Assembly (NCBI RefSeq): GCF_029626025.1 | Contig: NZ_JARUBF010000001.1 | Coordinates: 5,922,001-5,986,000, forward strand | Length of the DNA: 64,000 bases | Direction of reading: 5' to 3' | DNA from: Solwaraspora sp. WMMD406 | GTDB lineage: Bacteria > Actinomycetota > Actinomycetes > Mycobacteriales > Micromonosporaceae | Shown here: positions 55,429 to 63,867 of the stretch, piece by piece | Numbering within the stretch: position 1 is the stretch's first letter | Layout: each line of letters starts with the position of its first letter | The notes under the pieces: generated by a model | The model's database searches: none | Seen by the model: the letters and a program-made list of their open reading frames with translations, nothing else | What the model was told of the DNA's origin: nothing | Position numbers and translations under genes: made by a program

Positions 55429-56604
55429 TCAGCGGCGGGCGACCCCTTCCCGACGGGCGGCGGCGGCCACCGCGGCGGCGACCGCCGGGGCGACCCGTGG
55501 GTCGAGGGCCGACGGCACGAACGCCTCCGGCTGCAACAGGTCGGCGACCACGGCGGCGATGGCGTCGGCGGCGGCCACCTTCATGCCCTCGGTGATCCGG
55601 GTGGCCCCGGCTTCGAGCGCTCCCCGGAACACGCCGGGGAAGGCCAGCACGTTGTTGATCTGATTGGGAAAGTCGCTGCGGCCGGTGGCGACCAGGGCGG
55701 CGTACCGGTGGGCGATCTCCGGATGCACCTCGGGCGTCGGGTTGGCCAACGCGAAGACGATGCCGCCGGGGGCCATTCCGGCGACGGCCGGCTCCTCGAT
55801 CTGTCCGCCGGAGAGGCCGATCAGCACGTCGGCGCCGACCAGCGCCTCGGTGATGCCGCCGGCGCAGGCGGCGGTCATCGCGGCGAGTTCGGCCTTGACC
55901 GCGCTGAGATCCCCCCGGTCGGCGTGGATGATGCCGCGCGAGTCGCAGACCACGGTGTTCGCCGGGTCGACTCCCCCGGCGATCAGCATCTTGGTCACCG
56001 CCACGCCGGCCGCGCCGGCGCCGCTGACCACCACCCGCAGGTCGCCGAGTTTGCGGTCCAGCAAGGTGGCGGCGTTGCGCAACGCGGCCAGCACGACGAT
56101 TGCGGTGCCGTGCTGGTCGTCGTGGAAGACCGGGATCGACAAGGCGGCGTCGAGCCGCCGTTCGATCTCAAAGCAGCGCGGCGCGCTGATGTCTTCCAGG
56201 TTGATGCCGCCGAAGGACGGCGCCAGCGCGGTGACGGTGGCCACGATCTCGTCGACGTCGCGGGTGTCCAGGCAGATCGGCACCGCGTCGACGTCGCCGA
56301 ACTGCTTGAACAGCACCGCTTTGCCTTCCATGACCGGCATGGCGGCACGTGGCCCGATGTCGCCGAGGCCGAGCACGGCCGTACCGTCGGTGACGACCGC
56401 GATGGTGTGGGAGACCCAGGTGTATTCGTCGGCCAGGGCCGGATCGGCCGCGATCGCCTCGCAGACCCGGGCCACCCCGGGGGTGTACGCCAGGGACAGG
56501 TCGTCCCGGCTGGCCAGCGCGACGGTCGACGCGATCGCCATCTTGCCGCCTCGATGCAGGTCAAAGACCCGATCGGAAACCGCCACTGTAGACATAGCAG
56601 ACAT
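55429..56604 (-). CDS. NAD(P)-dependent malic enzyme
   Basis: 391 residues. It decarboxylates malate to pyruvate, linking the TCA cycle to pyruvate metabolism. Seen: GGKMAIASTVALASRDDLSLAYTPGVARVCEAIA, TDGTAVLGLGDIGPRAAMPVMEGKAVLFKQFGDVDAVPICLDTRD, SFGGINLEDISAPRCFEIE, IPVFHDDQHGTAIVVLAALRNA (metal and malate site), VVVSGAGAAGVAVTKML (NAD site) and FPNQINNVLAFPGVFRGAL. Length fits the short bacterial class. ATG 56604 has AAGGAG seven bases upstream. It stands alone. Confidence 0.93.
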   Translation of the reverse strand: MSAMSTVAVSDRVFDLHRGGKMAIASTVALASRDDLSLAYTPGVARVCEAIAADPALADEYTWVSHTIAVVTDGTAVLGLGDIGPRAAMPVMEGKAVLFKQFGDVDAVPICLDTRDVDEIVATVTALAPSFGGINLEDISAPRCFEIERRLDAALSIPVFHDDQHGTAIVVLAALRNAATLLDRKLGDLRVVVSGAGAAGVAVTKMLIAGGVDPANTVVCDSRGIIHADRGDLSAVKAELAAMTAACAGGITEALVGADVLIGLSGGQIEEPAVAGMAPGGIVFALANPTPEVHPEIAHRYAALVATGRSDFPNQINNVLAFPGVFRGALEAGATRITEGMKVAAADAIAAVVADLLQPEAFVPSALDPRVAPAVAAAVAAAARREGVARR

Positions 56605-56741
56605 GGTGACTCCTTCAGCCAACGAGCAGGGAAAGTCGCCGGCTCGGCGCGAGGTCAGCGTTGACCGGCGAGGCGCTGCGGGGGTCACCCGGATTACGTG
56701 TCGACCATAGTGTCACACACCGTGCCCGACTACGCGGCGGA

Positions 56742-57059
56742 TCATACTCCCCGGTGGCCGAGTCGCCGTGGCAAGGGCCAGTAGCGCAGGAGCACCCGAC
56801 CGTGCACGTCGGCCACGCCGTAGGCCCGCGAGTCGTCGGCGATCAGATCGTTGTCGCCCCGGATCCACCAGCCGCCGTCCTGCGCGCGGACGACGCGTTT
56901 GACCACCAGCAGATCGGGCCGGCTGCGGAAGGTGGCGACCACGAGATCGCCGGGTCGGATGGCGCGTCCGCCCCGGCGGACCAGCAGCGCGTCGCCGTGT
57001 CGCAGGGTGGGCACCATCGACGGTCCGTGCACCAGGACCGCGAACAGTGGCGAACGCAC
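56742..57059 (-). CDS. sodX: Ni-superoxide dismutase maturation protease (S26 family)
   Basis: 105 residues. A signal-peptidase-like Ser-Lys protease that removes the SodN leader. Catalytic Ser is in VLVHGPSMVPTLRHGDALLVRRGG and Lys in LLVVKRVVRAQDGGWWIRGDN; no membrane anchor is present, as in other SodX proteins. GTG 57059 is chosen because GGGGGAGG is five bases upstream; the ATG at 57116 would add 19 residues. It is divergent from sodN with a spacer of about 115 bases, matching the sodX-sodN arrangement of streptomycetes. Confidence 0.85.
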   Translation of the reverse strand: MRSPLFAVLVHGPSMVPTLRHGDALLVRRGGRAIRPGDLVVATFRSRPDLLVVKRVVRAQDGGWWIRGDNDLIADDSRAYGVADVHGRVLLRYWPLPRRLGHRGV

Positions 57060-57172
57060 TTGCACCTCCCCCGGTCTGGCGGCGGAATGCGCGATAGGGT
57101 CGGCGGGGAGGATCATTCTCCACCTTACGCGTGCCGACGATCGTGCAGTCGGCCAACCTACGGAGGGTCCTG

Positions 57173-57580
57173 ATGCGACTTCCACGCATACTTACTCCGC
57201 GCACGGTGGTCAGCGCCCACTGCGATCTGCCGTGTGGCGTCTACGACCCGGCGCAGGCCCGGATCGAGGCCGAATCGGTCAAGGCGATCGCCGAGAAGTA
57301 CCAGGCGAACACCGATCCGGAGTTCCGTACCCGGGCGCTGCTCATCAAGGAGCAGCGGTCCGAGTTGGTCAAGCACCACCTGTGGGTGCTCTGGACCGAC
57401 TACTTCAAGCCGCCACACTTCGAGAAGTACCCGCACCTTCACCAATTGTTCAACGAGGCGACCAAGCTGGCCGGCGGGGGCGGCGGGACCAAGGCCTCGA
57501 TCGACCCGGCGAAGGCCGACGAGCTGCTGCAGAAGATCGACGAGATCGCCAAGATTTTCTGGGAGACCAAGCAGGCGTGA
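57173..57580 (+). CDS. sodN: Nickel superoxide dismutase
   Basis: 135 residues. It disproportionates superoxide in the cytosol as a hexamer. The precursor leader of 15 residues (MRLPRILTPRTVVSA) precedes the nickel hook HCDLPCGVYDPAQARIEAESV, whose His1, Cys2 and Cys6 of the mature enzyme (His16, Cys17, Cys21 here) bind nickel. The four-helix body follows with KEQRSELVKHHLWVLWTDYFKP and KIDEIAKIFWETKQA. ATG 57173 has GGAGGG upstream. Cleavage by the divergent sodX product is needed for activity. In streptomycetes sodN is controlled by the nickel regulator Nur; no such box was identified here. Confidence 0.97.
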   Translation: MRLPRILTPRTVVSAHCDLPCGVYDPAQARIEAESVKAIAEKYQANTDPEFRTRALLIKEQRSELVKHHLWVLWTDYFKPPHFEKYPHLHQLFNEATKLAGGGGGTKASIDPAKADELLQKIDEIAKIFWETKQA

Positions 57581-57717
57581 TCAGCGGTTTCGGCCGGCAC
57601 CCAGTCGGGTGCCGGCCGGGCAGACATCGGGTGGATCACGATGGCGCGCGACGAATCGCGGCGGATGAGGCGCGCTGATCGATATCAGCCGGTAGAGTCC
57701 ACGCGGGGGTATGCCGG

Positions 57718-58131
57718 ATGAGTCCGCTGGTCACACAATCCGAACCGACGGTCGACGACGACGTCGTGCTGCTTACCGTGCCTGCGGACGGCGGCTATCT
57801 CAGCGTGCTGCGGACCGCGACGGCCGGGCTGGCCGCGCGGCTGCACTTCGCCCTCGACGAGATCGAGGACCTGCGGATCGCGGTCGACGAGGCATGCGCC
57901 ATGTTGCTCGCGGTAGCGGTCCGCGACGCCGATCTGGAGTGTCGGTTCTCGGTGACCGACGACGCGCTCACCGTCGAGGTGACCGTCCCGACGGTACGCG
58001 GTGCCGCGTTGCCGCCCGAGTCGTCGTTCGCCTGGAAGGTCCTGCGGGCGCTGACCACTTCGGCGTCGGCGACCGCTGCCAGCGGTCGTGCCACCATCAC
58101 GTTGCTCACCCGCCGGGCGGGAAGTCGCTGA
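57718..58131 (+). CDS. RsbW-like anti-sigma regulatory factor
   Basis: 137 residues of the HATPase_c_2 group: LTVPADGGYLSVLRTATAGLAARLHFALDEIEDLRIAVDEACAMLLAVAV includes the N-box-like helix, and LECRFSVTDDALTVEVTVP a central strand pair. The N box has IAVDEACAML rather than the ExxxN kinase form, as in many actinobacterial homologues. The C-terminus (ESSFAWKVLRALTTSAS ... GRATITLLTRR) matches these. It normally sits beside a SigB/SigF-type sigma gene, but the next gene here is an unrelated convergent membrane protein. Confidence 0.78.
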   Translation: MSPLVTQSEPTVDDDVVLLTVPADGGYLSVLRTATAGLAARLHFALDEIEDLRIAVDEACAMLLAVAVRDADLECRFSVTDDALTVEVTVPTVRGAALPPESSFAWKVLRALTTSASATAASGRATITLLTRRAGSR

Positions 58132-58134
58132 CGG

Positions 58135-58524
58135 TCAGTCCAGCCCGAACGCCTTCGTGGTGGGCGGGCTCACCAGTAGTACGCAGACCGCCAGGCCGAG
58201 CACGATCAACGGCCCACCGAGCCAACCCAGGCCACCTGTGATCATGTAGTAACCGACGGGCAGCAGCATCAGCTGCAGCACGATGGCGGGTGCCCGCGCT
58301 CCGGCCCGGCCCTGCCACAGCGCCCGTGCGAGCAGTCCGAGCAGCACCGTGCCGCCGCCGGCGAACCCGGTCACGATCAACGCCGACACCAGGTCGGTGG
58401 CCGTACCGGTCAGATCCTGGTAGGCCAGGTACACGGTGACCGCGCCCAGCGCCACGGCCTCGCCGGTCAGCAGCCCCACCGCCCACCGCAACGTCGCCGG
58501 CCGGGCCACCGAGTCACTCGTCAC
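58135..58524 (-). CDS. Small four-helix membrane protein
   Basis: 129 residues with four hydrophobic segments: AVGLLTGEAVALGAVTVYLAY, LVSALIVTGFAGGGTVLLGLLARALW, APAIVLQLMLLPVGYYMI and LGGPLIVLGLAVCVLLV. The small cytosolic tail ends PPTTKAFGLD. GTG 58524 begins SDSVARPATLRW, a sensible N-terminus; the frame is open to 59076 but that extension is antisense to the kinase gene. The type is common in Micromonosporaceae and its role is unknown. It converges with the anti-sigma gene, with three bases between stops. Confidence 0.65.
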   Translation of the reverse strand: MTSDSVARPATLRWAVGLLTGEAVALGAVTVYLAYQDLTGTATDLVSALIVTGFAGGGTVLLGLLARALWQGRAGARAPAIVLQLMLLPVGYYMITGGLGWLGGPLIVLGLAVCVLLVSPPTTKAFGLD

Positions 58525-58567
58525 GGCGTGACGATACCCGTGCCGGTGGCGCGATACAGTGCCGCCC

Positions 58568-59518
58568 ATGCGCGCCCTCCTGGTGGTCAATCCCAAGGCC
58601 ACCACCACCAGCGAGCGCACCAGGGACGTGATCGTCCGGGCGCTGCGCAGCGAAGCCGACTTGTTCGTCGAGTACACCCGCCGCCGTGGGCATGCCATGG
58701 CGCTGGTCAGGCAGGCCGCCGCAGACGGTTTCGACGCGGTGGTCACCCTGGGCGGCGACGGTACGGTCAACGAAGCCGTCAACGGCCTGATGACCTCGTC
58801 ACCGGCGCTGGCGGACGGCCCCGGGTCGACCGCGGATCGACTGCCGGTCCTGGCGGTGGTGCCGGGTGGTTCGACCAACGTGTTCGCCCGGGCGATCGGT
58901 CTGCCGAGGGAGTGGCCGGAGGCGACGAGCGTGCTGTTGGAAGGTCTGCGGGTCGGTCGTTTCCGGACCATCGGGCTGGGCCGCGCCGACGACCGGTACT
59001 TCACGTTCTGCGCCGGGCTCGGGCTGGACGCGGCGGTCATCCGGCAGGTCGAACGAGCCAGGCTACGCGGCCGCAAGTCGACGGTCGGTCTCTACCTGCG
59101 GTCGATGATCAGTGAGTACTTCATCGGAATGGACCGGCGACGCCCGGCGATCCATCTGGAGCAGCCGGGTGAGCCGGACGAGTACGAGTTGGCGACGGTG
59201 GTGATCCAGAACACCGCCCCGTGGACCTTTATCGGGGATCGGGCGATCAATCCCAACCCGAACGCCTCGTTCGATCTCGGATTGGACGTTCTCGCCCTGC
59301 GCCAGTTGCACATACCCAGTACGACCCGGACGTTGGCTCAGGTGACGGCGCGCGCACCGGAGCCACACGGACGCCAACTGGTTCGATTGCACGATTTGTC
59401 CGAATTCACGCTATCCGCAACTCAGCCGCAGGCCTTCCAGCTCGACGGCGACTATCTCGGCGAGCGGACAAAAGTCCGTTTTACTGCGATCCGCGACGCC
59501 CTCCGGGTCGTGCACTGA
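58568..59518 (+). CDS. Diacylglycerol/sphingosine kinase family lipid kinase
   Basis: 316 residues. DAGK catalytic domain: LLVVNPKATTTSERTRD, RRGHAMALVRQAAADGFDAVVTLGGDGTVNEAVNGLM (the GGDGT nucleotide site), VLAVVPGGSTNVFARAIGLP, FRTIGLGRADDRYFTFCAGLGLDAAVIRQVE. A beta-sandwich lid follows, ending AFQLDGDYLGERTKVRFTAIRDALRVV. Start at ATG 58568 (an in-frame GTG at 58559 lacks support). It phosphorylates a lipid such as diacylglycerol at the membrane. Confidence 0.92.
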   Translation: MRALLVVNPKATTTSERTRDVIVRALRSEADLFVEYTRRRGHAMALVRQAAADGFDAVVTLGGDGTVNEAVNGLMTSSPALADGPGSTADRLPVLAVVPGGSTNVFARAIGLPREWPEATSVLLEGLRVGRFRTIGLGRADDRYFTFCAGLGLDAAVIRQVERARLRGRKSTVGLYLRSMISEYFIGMDRRRPAIHLEQPGEPDEYELATVVIQNTAPWTFIGDRAINPNPNASFDLGLDVLALRQLHIPSTTRTLAQVTARAPEPHGRQLVRLHDLSEFTLSATQPQAFQLDGDYLGERTKVRFTAIRDALRVVH

Positions 59519-59553
59519 CACGCTCCGTAACAGAGCTTCGGCTGCGGAGCGTG
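59519..59553 (+). terminator. Hairpin after the lipid kinase gene
   Basis: CACGCTCCG (59519-59527) pairs with CGGAGCGTG (59545-59553) over a 17-base loop that contains AGCTTCGGCT, itself able to pair. It begins just after the lipid kinase stop. Confidence 0.6.
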
Positions 59554-59942
59554 ACGACAGCCACGGAAGACACGTGGCAGAAATGCCAGCAGTGCAGGGC
59601 GGACCGTACTACATTGATTATCGACTGTCGCACTCCGGGTTGCGGTGAGCGCTAGAAATAGGACAAACAGGTCGTGACGTTGCTCACGGAGTTGGACTTT
59701 TTCTCAGCGCTACTCTTGACATCACCGGAGTTCGTGAAAGTATTCACAAGCGGACCGATTCACCCGGGACGTTGCCTGGATGCGCTCGCCACGCGGCAGC
59801 TCGGAGCAACGTTCCACAGGCTCACGCCTGCTCACGCGCTGCCGATCCGACGGATGCATTCCGTCGCGACCGGTTTCGCGGGCGCATAAAGAAACACCGG
59901 AGCATTTACCGCCACCGATCCAGAATGAGGAGTGTTGCCGCC
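59554..59942 (+). other. Long 5' region of whiB1
   Basis: About 390 bases without a convincing gene, AT-richer than the surroundings. It holds a candidate promoter, TTGACA at 59716-59721 with AGTATT 17 bases further (59739-59744), and a good ribosome-binding site (GAGGAG) next to the whiB1 start. Short open frames in the region lack codon bias. An extended regulated leader is expected, since whiB1 genes are tightly controlled. Confidence 0.45.
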
Positions 59943-60200
59943 ATGGACTGGCGTCACCATGCTGTCTGCCGCGACGAGGACCCGGAGCTGTTCTTCCCGA
60001 TCGGGACGTCCGGCCCCGCGATCCTGCAGGTCGAGCAGGCCAAGGCTGTCTGCCGGCGCTGCTCCGTGACCGACGAGTGCCTGCAGTGGGCACTAGAGTC
60101 CGGGCAGGATGCCGGTGTCTGGGGCGGGATGAGCGAAGAGGAGCGGCGCGCGGTCAAGCGCCGCGGTGGCCTGCGGGTCCTTCGCGCTCAATCGGCCTGA
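59943..60200 (+). CDS. whiB1: WhiB1-type iron-sulfur transcriptional regulator
   Basis: 85 residues. It begins MDWRHHAVCRDEDPELFFP, nearly the text of mycobacterial WhiB1 and streptomycete WblE. The four cluster cysteines are in AVCRD and the CRRC/DEC set (KAVCRRCSVTDECLQWAL), followed by GVWGGMSEEERRAVKRR, the G[VI]WGG turn and basic DNA-binding tail. The [4Fe-4S] protein binds SigA and regulates essential genes, reacting with nitric oxide. Start ATG 59943 with GAGGAG upstream. Confidence 0.93.
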   Translation: MDWRHHAVCRDEDPELFFPIGTSGPAILQVEQAKAVCRRCSVTDECLQWALESGQDAGVWGGMSEEERRAVKRRGGLRVLRAQSA

Positions 60201-60219
60201 TCACCACACCACGACATCA

Positions 60220-60258
60220 GTCGGAGGGCTCCGGAGCTTCGCTCCGGAGCCCTCCGAC
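60220..60258. terminator. Strong bidirectional terminator
   Basis: An 18-bp perfect stem (GTCGGAGGGCTCCGGAGC at 60220-60237) closes on a 3-base TTC loop. It serves both the whiB1 gene and the convergent sulfate-assimilation operon. An 11-bp unit CGACGTCCGTT is then repeated (60255-60265, 60266-60276). Confidence 0.85.
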
Positions 60259-60336
60259 GTCCGTTCGACGTCCGTTCGACGTCGGCCCATCCCTAGCCGT
60301 CGGCCCACCGGGAGCACGCCGACACCCGACGGGGAC

Positions 60337-61101
60337 CTACGCCGACACCAGTGCGCCGGCCCGGTCGACCCGGGACAGCACCAGCCGGGCGATGTCGACC
60401 GATCCCGCCAACGGGGCTGCGGCCCACACCGCGCCAGCCTCCCGCGCCGAGGACACCGCCGTCTCGTACAGCAGACCAGGGGCGAGGAAGTACGCGGCGA
60501 CCGCCACCCGGCGAGCGCCGGCCCGCCGGAGCGCCTCGACCGCGGCGCCGGCGGTGGGCGGCGCGGCGGAGGCGTAGCCGACCGCACACGGCACACCCAG
60601 GGTCGCGCCGAACGCGGCAGCCGTGGCCGCCACCGTCTGCCGAGCCGGCGCCGACCGGGTACCGGCAGCGGCCAGCACCACCGCGTCGAACCCTGAACCG
60701 GCCTGCGCCAACCGTCGGGACAAGCCAGCGATCAGCAGCGGATCCACCGCTGTGGTGCCGACAGGCGGGCCGAGCACCTCGGTGATCGTCACCGGGATCC
60801 GGAGTCCGTCCGCACGAGCGTCGGCCACCGTCTGTGGGATGTCCACCCGACCGTGGAACGCCTCGGTCAGCAGCAGTGGCACCAGGCTCACCCGTGGGTA
60901 GCCGGCGGCCTGCAGGTCGGCCAGCACCCGGCCGGGCCGTGGTCCGGCGTGGTCGAGGTAGGCCGCCCGGACATCGGTGCCCGGCCGGGCCGCCGCGACC
61001 GACCGGACCAGCGCACGAGTCGCCGCCGCCGCCTGCGGATCCCGACTGCCGTGTGCCACCAGCACGATCGGATTCGGCACAGGTGTGAGCGGACCGGTCA
61101 C
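60337..61101 (-). CDS. Sirohydrochlorin chelatase (SirB/CbiX family)
   Basis: 254 residues. It inserts iron into sirohydrochlorin to make siroheme, the cofactor of the sulfite reductase in the same operon. Two CbiX halves are seen: PIVLVAHGSRDPQAAAATRALV (metal-site His), VSLVPLLLTEAFHGRVDIPQ, then FDAVVLAAAGTRSAPARQ and RRAGARRVAVAAYFLAPGLLYE. GTG 61101 overlaps the cysH TGA by four bases. Cobalt chelation cannot be excluded from sequence, but the sulfite reductase context supports siroheme. Confidence 0.85.
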   Translation of the reverse strand: MTGPLTPVPNPIVLVAHGSRDPQAAAATRALVRSVAAARPGTDVRAAYLDHAGPRPGRVLADLQAAGYPRVSLVPLLLTEAFHGRVDIPQTVADARADGLRIPVTITEVLGPPVGTTAVDPLLIAGLSRRLAQAGSGFDAVVLAAAGTRSAPARQTVAATAAAFGATLGVPCAVGYASAAPPTAGAAVEALRRAGARRVAVAAYFLAPGLLYETAVSSAREAGAVWAAAPLAGSVDIARLVLSRVDRAGALVSA

Positions 61102-61859
61102 AAGTGCAGGCCGCACTCGGTCTTGTCGAACATCGCCCACCGCCCCGCGCGGGGATCCTCCCCCGCCGTGGTCCGTCGGGTGCACGGCCAGCAGCCGAGC
61201 GAGGTGTAGCCCTGCTTGAACAGGTCGTTGACCGGCACGTTCCAGCGGGAGATGTAGGCGTCGACGTCGGCCTGGGTCCACGCGGCGATCGGGTTCACCT
61301 TGACCCGGCCACGCCGGGCGTCGAAGCCGACCACCGGGGTGTTGGCCCGGGTGGGTGACTCGTCGCGGCGCAGCCCCGCCGCCCAGGCGTCGTAATCGCC
61401 GAGGGCCCGCTCCAACGGCTCGATCTTGCGCAACGCGCAGCACTCGTCCGGTGCCCGGTTGAAGAGCCGGGGCCCGTACTCGCCGTCCTGCTGGCCGACG
61501 GTCAGCCGGGGCCGAATCGACCGGACGTTCACCCGCATGGTCGCCGCGACCTGATCGCGCACCCGCAACGTCTCCGGAAAATGCAGCCCGGTGTCGAGGA
61601 ACACCACGTCCACCCCGGGCGCTACCCGGGAGACGATGTGCGCCAGGACACCGTCCGCCATCGAACTGGTCACGCAGAACCGGTCGCCGAAGGTCTCCAC
61701 CGCCCAGCGGGCGATCTCCTCCGCCGGGGCACCTTCCAGCTGCCGACCGGCCCGCTCCGCGAGCATCCGCAGCTCGGCGGGATCCCGGCGGGTCGGCGGA
61801 CGGTCCGCGTCCGGGCCGACCCGGATCAGGTTGAGGTCTGCGGCAAGCACCGGGCTCAT
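61098..61859 (-). CDS. cysH: Phosphoadenylyl/adenylyl-sulfate reductase
   Basis: 253 residues. It reduces APS or PAPS to sulfite. Motifs: FCVTSSMADGVLAHIVSRVAPGVDVVFLDTGLHFPETL (the P-loop-like start), CCALRKIEPLERAL and SLGCWPCTRRTTAGEDPRAGRWAMFDKTECGLHL. The CC...CxxC four-cysteine set that binds a [4Fe-4S] cluster marks it as the APS-reductase type, usual in actinobacteria; the C-terminal ECGLH Cys is catalytic. ATG 61859 overlaps the small zinc-ribbon gene's TGA by four bases. A longer open frame upstream is not used. Confidence 0.93.
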   Translation of the reverse strand: MSPVLAADLNLIRVGPDADRPPTRRDPAELRMLAERAGRQLEGAPAEEIARWAVETFGDRFCVTSSMADGVLAHIVSRVAPGVDVVFLDTGLHFPETLRVRDQVAATMRVNVRSIRPRLTVGQQDGEYGPRLFNRAPDECCALRKIEPLERALGDYDAWAAGLRRDESPTRANTPVVGFDARRGRVKVNPIAAWTQADVDAYISRWNVPVNDLFKQGYTSLGCWPCTRRTTAGEDPRAGRWAMFDKTECGLHL

Positions 61860-62020
61860 CGGGACACCACCCCTCGGGCCAGCAATCCGGTGAACTTCAC
61901 GATGAACACCCGGGCACAAGCGTGGCACTCCCAGGCGGTGTGCGCATCTTCGTGCGGGCGGAGATCCTCCTCACCGCAGTACGGGCAGTAGAGCGGCGCC
62001 GCGCGCATCTCGGTGCTCAT
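61856..62020 (-). CDS. Small zinc-ribbon protein of the sulfate-assimilation operon
   Basis: 54 residues: YCPYCGEEDLRPHEDAHTA then WECHACARVFIVKFTGL. The CPYC and CHAC pairs form one rubredoxin-like or zinc-ribbon site. It lies 22 bases after the sir stop and its own TGA overlaps the cysH ATG (ATGA), so it is locked into the operon. Similar tiny Cys-pair proteins occur between sir and cysH in other actinobacteria and may be electron carriers or assembly factors; this role is inferred from context. Confidence 0.82.
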   Translation of the reverse strand: MSTEMRAAPLYCPYCGEEDLRPHEDAHTAWECHACARVFIVKFTGLLARGVVSR

Positions 62021-62042
62021 GACCACACCTCACCTCGCTCGT

Positions 62043-63734
62043 TCAACGCAACTCCTCCTCGTCGACCCGGACGGCCCACTGGGCGAACGCTTCGCCGTCG
62101 GACCGACCAGCCAGGTAACGCCGGACCACGCGTTCGACGTACTCGGGAAGCTCGTCGGCGGTGGTCTTCAGGCCGCGCGGCTTACGGCCGAACCCGGCCG
62201 TCTGTCCCTGCGCCATGCCCAGCCCACCACCGAGATGGATCTGGAATCCCTCGACCTGCCGGCCGTCCGGACCGACCACCAGCTGGCCCTTGAGCCCGAT
62301 GTCGGCGACCTGCGTACGGGCGCACGCGTTCGGACAGCCGTTGATGTGGATCGAGATGTCGGCGTCCTCGGCCAGGCCGGCGGCCGACAGCCGCTGCTCC
62401 AACCGGGCCACCAGTTCCTCGCCGCGCCGCTTGGTCTCGACGATCGCCAGCTTGCAGTACTCGATGCCGGTGCAGGCCATCGTGCCGCGCCGCCAGGTCG
62501 ACGGCTGAGCCTCCAGACCGATGGCGCGCATGCCGGTGACCAGCGAGTCGACCCGCTGCGGCGCCACGTCGAGGACCAGCAGCTTCTGGTACGGGGTGAG
62601 CCGTACCCGGTCGGAGCCGTGCTCGGCGACCAGATCGGCCAGGGCGGCGAGTTGACTGCCGGAGACCCGGCCCACCACCGGGGCGGCACCGACGTAGCGG
62701 CGGCCGTCGGCCTGGGCGTGCACCCCGATGTGGTCGATCGGCTTGGCCGGCAGGTCCGGGGCCGGACCGTCCAGCAGGGTGCGGCCGAGGTATTCCTTCT
62801 CCAGCACCTCGCGGAACTTCTCCGGCCCCCAGTCGGCGACCAGGAACTTCAACCGGGCCCGGTGGCGCAGCCGACGGTATCCGTAGTCACGGAAGATGCC
62901 GACCACACCGGCCCAGACGTCCGGTACCTCGGCCAACGGCACCCACACTCCGAGCCGCTGGGCGATCATCGGGTTGGTCGAGAGCCCGCCGCCGACCCAG
63001 AGATCGAATCCGGGGCCGTGCTCGGGGTGCTCGACCCCGACGAACGAGATGTCGTTGACCTCGTACGGGGTGTCGGCCAGCCAGGAGATCGAGGACTTGA
63101 ACTTGCGCGGCAGGTTGGAGAACTCCTTGCTGCCGACGTACCGGCGGACGATCTCGTCGATCGCCGGGGTCGGGTCGAGCTTTTCGGCGGCGGCCACCCC
63201 GGCCACCGGGCTGCCGAGCACGATCCGGGGGCAGTCGCCGCACGCCTCGGTGGTTTCCAGTCCGACGGCTTCGAGCGCCTTCCAGATGGCCGGCATGTCC
63301 TCGACCCGGATCCAGTGCAGCTGGATGTTCTGCCGGTCGGTGATGTCGGCGGTGTCCCGGCCGTACCGCTGGGAGATGTCGGCGATGGTGCGCAGCTGAG
63401 CCAGGTCGAGCTGACCGCCGTCGATGCGGACCCGGAGCATGAAGTACTCGTCTTCCAGCTCGTGCGGCTCCAGCACGGCGGTACGACCACCGTCGATGCC
63501 GGCCTTGCGCTGGGTGTAGAGGCCCCACCAGCGGAACCGGCCACGCAGGTCGGCCGGGTCGATCGAGGCGAAGCCCCGGTGGGCGTAGATGTTCTCGATC
63601 CGGGCCCGCACGTTGAGTGGATCGTCGTCCTTCTTGGTCCGCTCGTTGGGGTTGAGCGGCTCACGGTGTCCAAGCGCCCACTGTCCCTCGCCGCGCCGGC
63701 GGCCGGGTCGGGTCGGGGTGCTGTTGCGCGCCAT
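62043..63734 (-). CDS. sir: Assimilatory ferredoxin-sulfite reductase
   Basis: 563 residues. Six-electron reduction of sulfite to sulfide with siroheme and [4Fe-4S]. Two ferredoxin-like halves: ITDRQNIQLHWIRVEDMPAIWKALEAVGLETTEACGDCPR, LVGGGLSTNP-type segment (DLWVGGGLSTNPMIAQRLGV), then GMACTGIEYCKLAIVETKRR and INGCPNACARTQVADIGLKG, where four Cys hold the coupled cluster. A nitrite reductase of the same family is less likely because cysH and the chelatase follow. ATG 63734; the frame is open to 63941 but that part overlaps the leader peptide in another frame. First enzyme gene of the operon. Confidence 0.93.
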   Translation of the reverse strand: MARNSTPTRPGRRRGEGQWALGHREPLNPNERTKKDDDPLNVRARIENIYAHRGFASIDPADLRGRFRWWGLYTQRKAGIDGGRTAVLEPHELEDEYFMLRVRIDGGQLDLAQLRTIADISQRYGRDTADITDRQNIQLHWIRVEDMPAIWKALEAVGLETTEACGDCPRIVLGSPVAGVAAAEKLDPTPAIDEIVRRYVGSKEFSNLPRKFKSSISWLADTPYEVNDISFVGVEHPEHGPGFDLWVGGGLSTNPMIAQRLGVWVPLAEVPDVWAGVVGIFRDYGYRRLRHRARLKFLVADWGPEKFREVLEKEYLGRTLLDGPAPDLPAKPIDHIGVHAQADGRRYVGAAPVVGRVSGSQLAALADLVAEHGSDRVRLTPYQKLLVLDVAPQRVDSLVTGMRAIGLEAQPSTWRRGTMACTGIEYCKLAIVETKRRGEELVARLEQRLSAAGLAEDADISIHINGCPNACARTQVADIGLKGQLVVGPDGRQVEGFQIHLGGGLGMAQGQTAGFGRKPRGLKTTADELPEYVERVVRRYLAGRSDGEAFAQWAVRVDEEELR

Positions 63735-63867
63735 CTCGGCGTCCTCCGTGTCTGCGGGTGGTCTGCGGAGGCGGCACGGACGCCGGGGCCATCTGGAGAT
63801 GGCCGGGCCGATGGAGCGCGATGGCCGGCGCGGTGCCGCCCGGAACCGGAAAAGTGGTCGGGCGTGC

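Noticed and set aside
57117-57172. Nur (nickel Fur) operator between sodX and sodN
   Set aside because: Expected from streptomycetes, but no clear palindrome is visible in the spacer.
59674-59889. 71-codon frame upstream of whiB1
   Set aside because: No ribosome-binding site, poor codon bias and it overlaps the candidate promoter.
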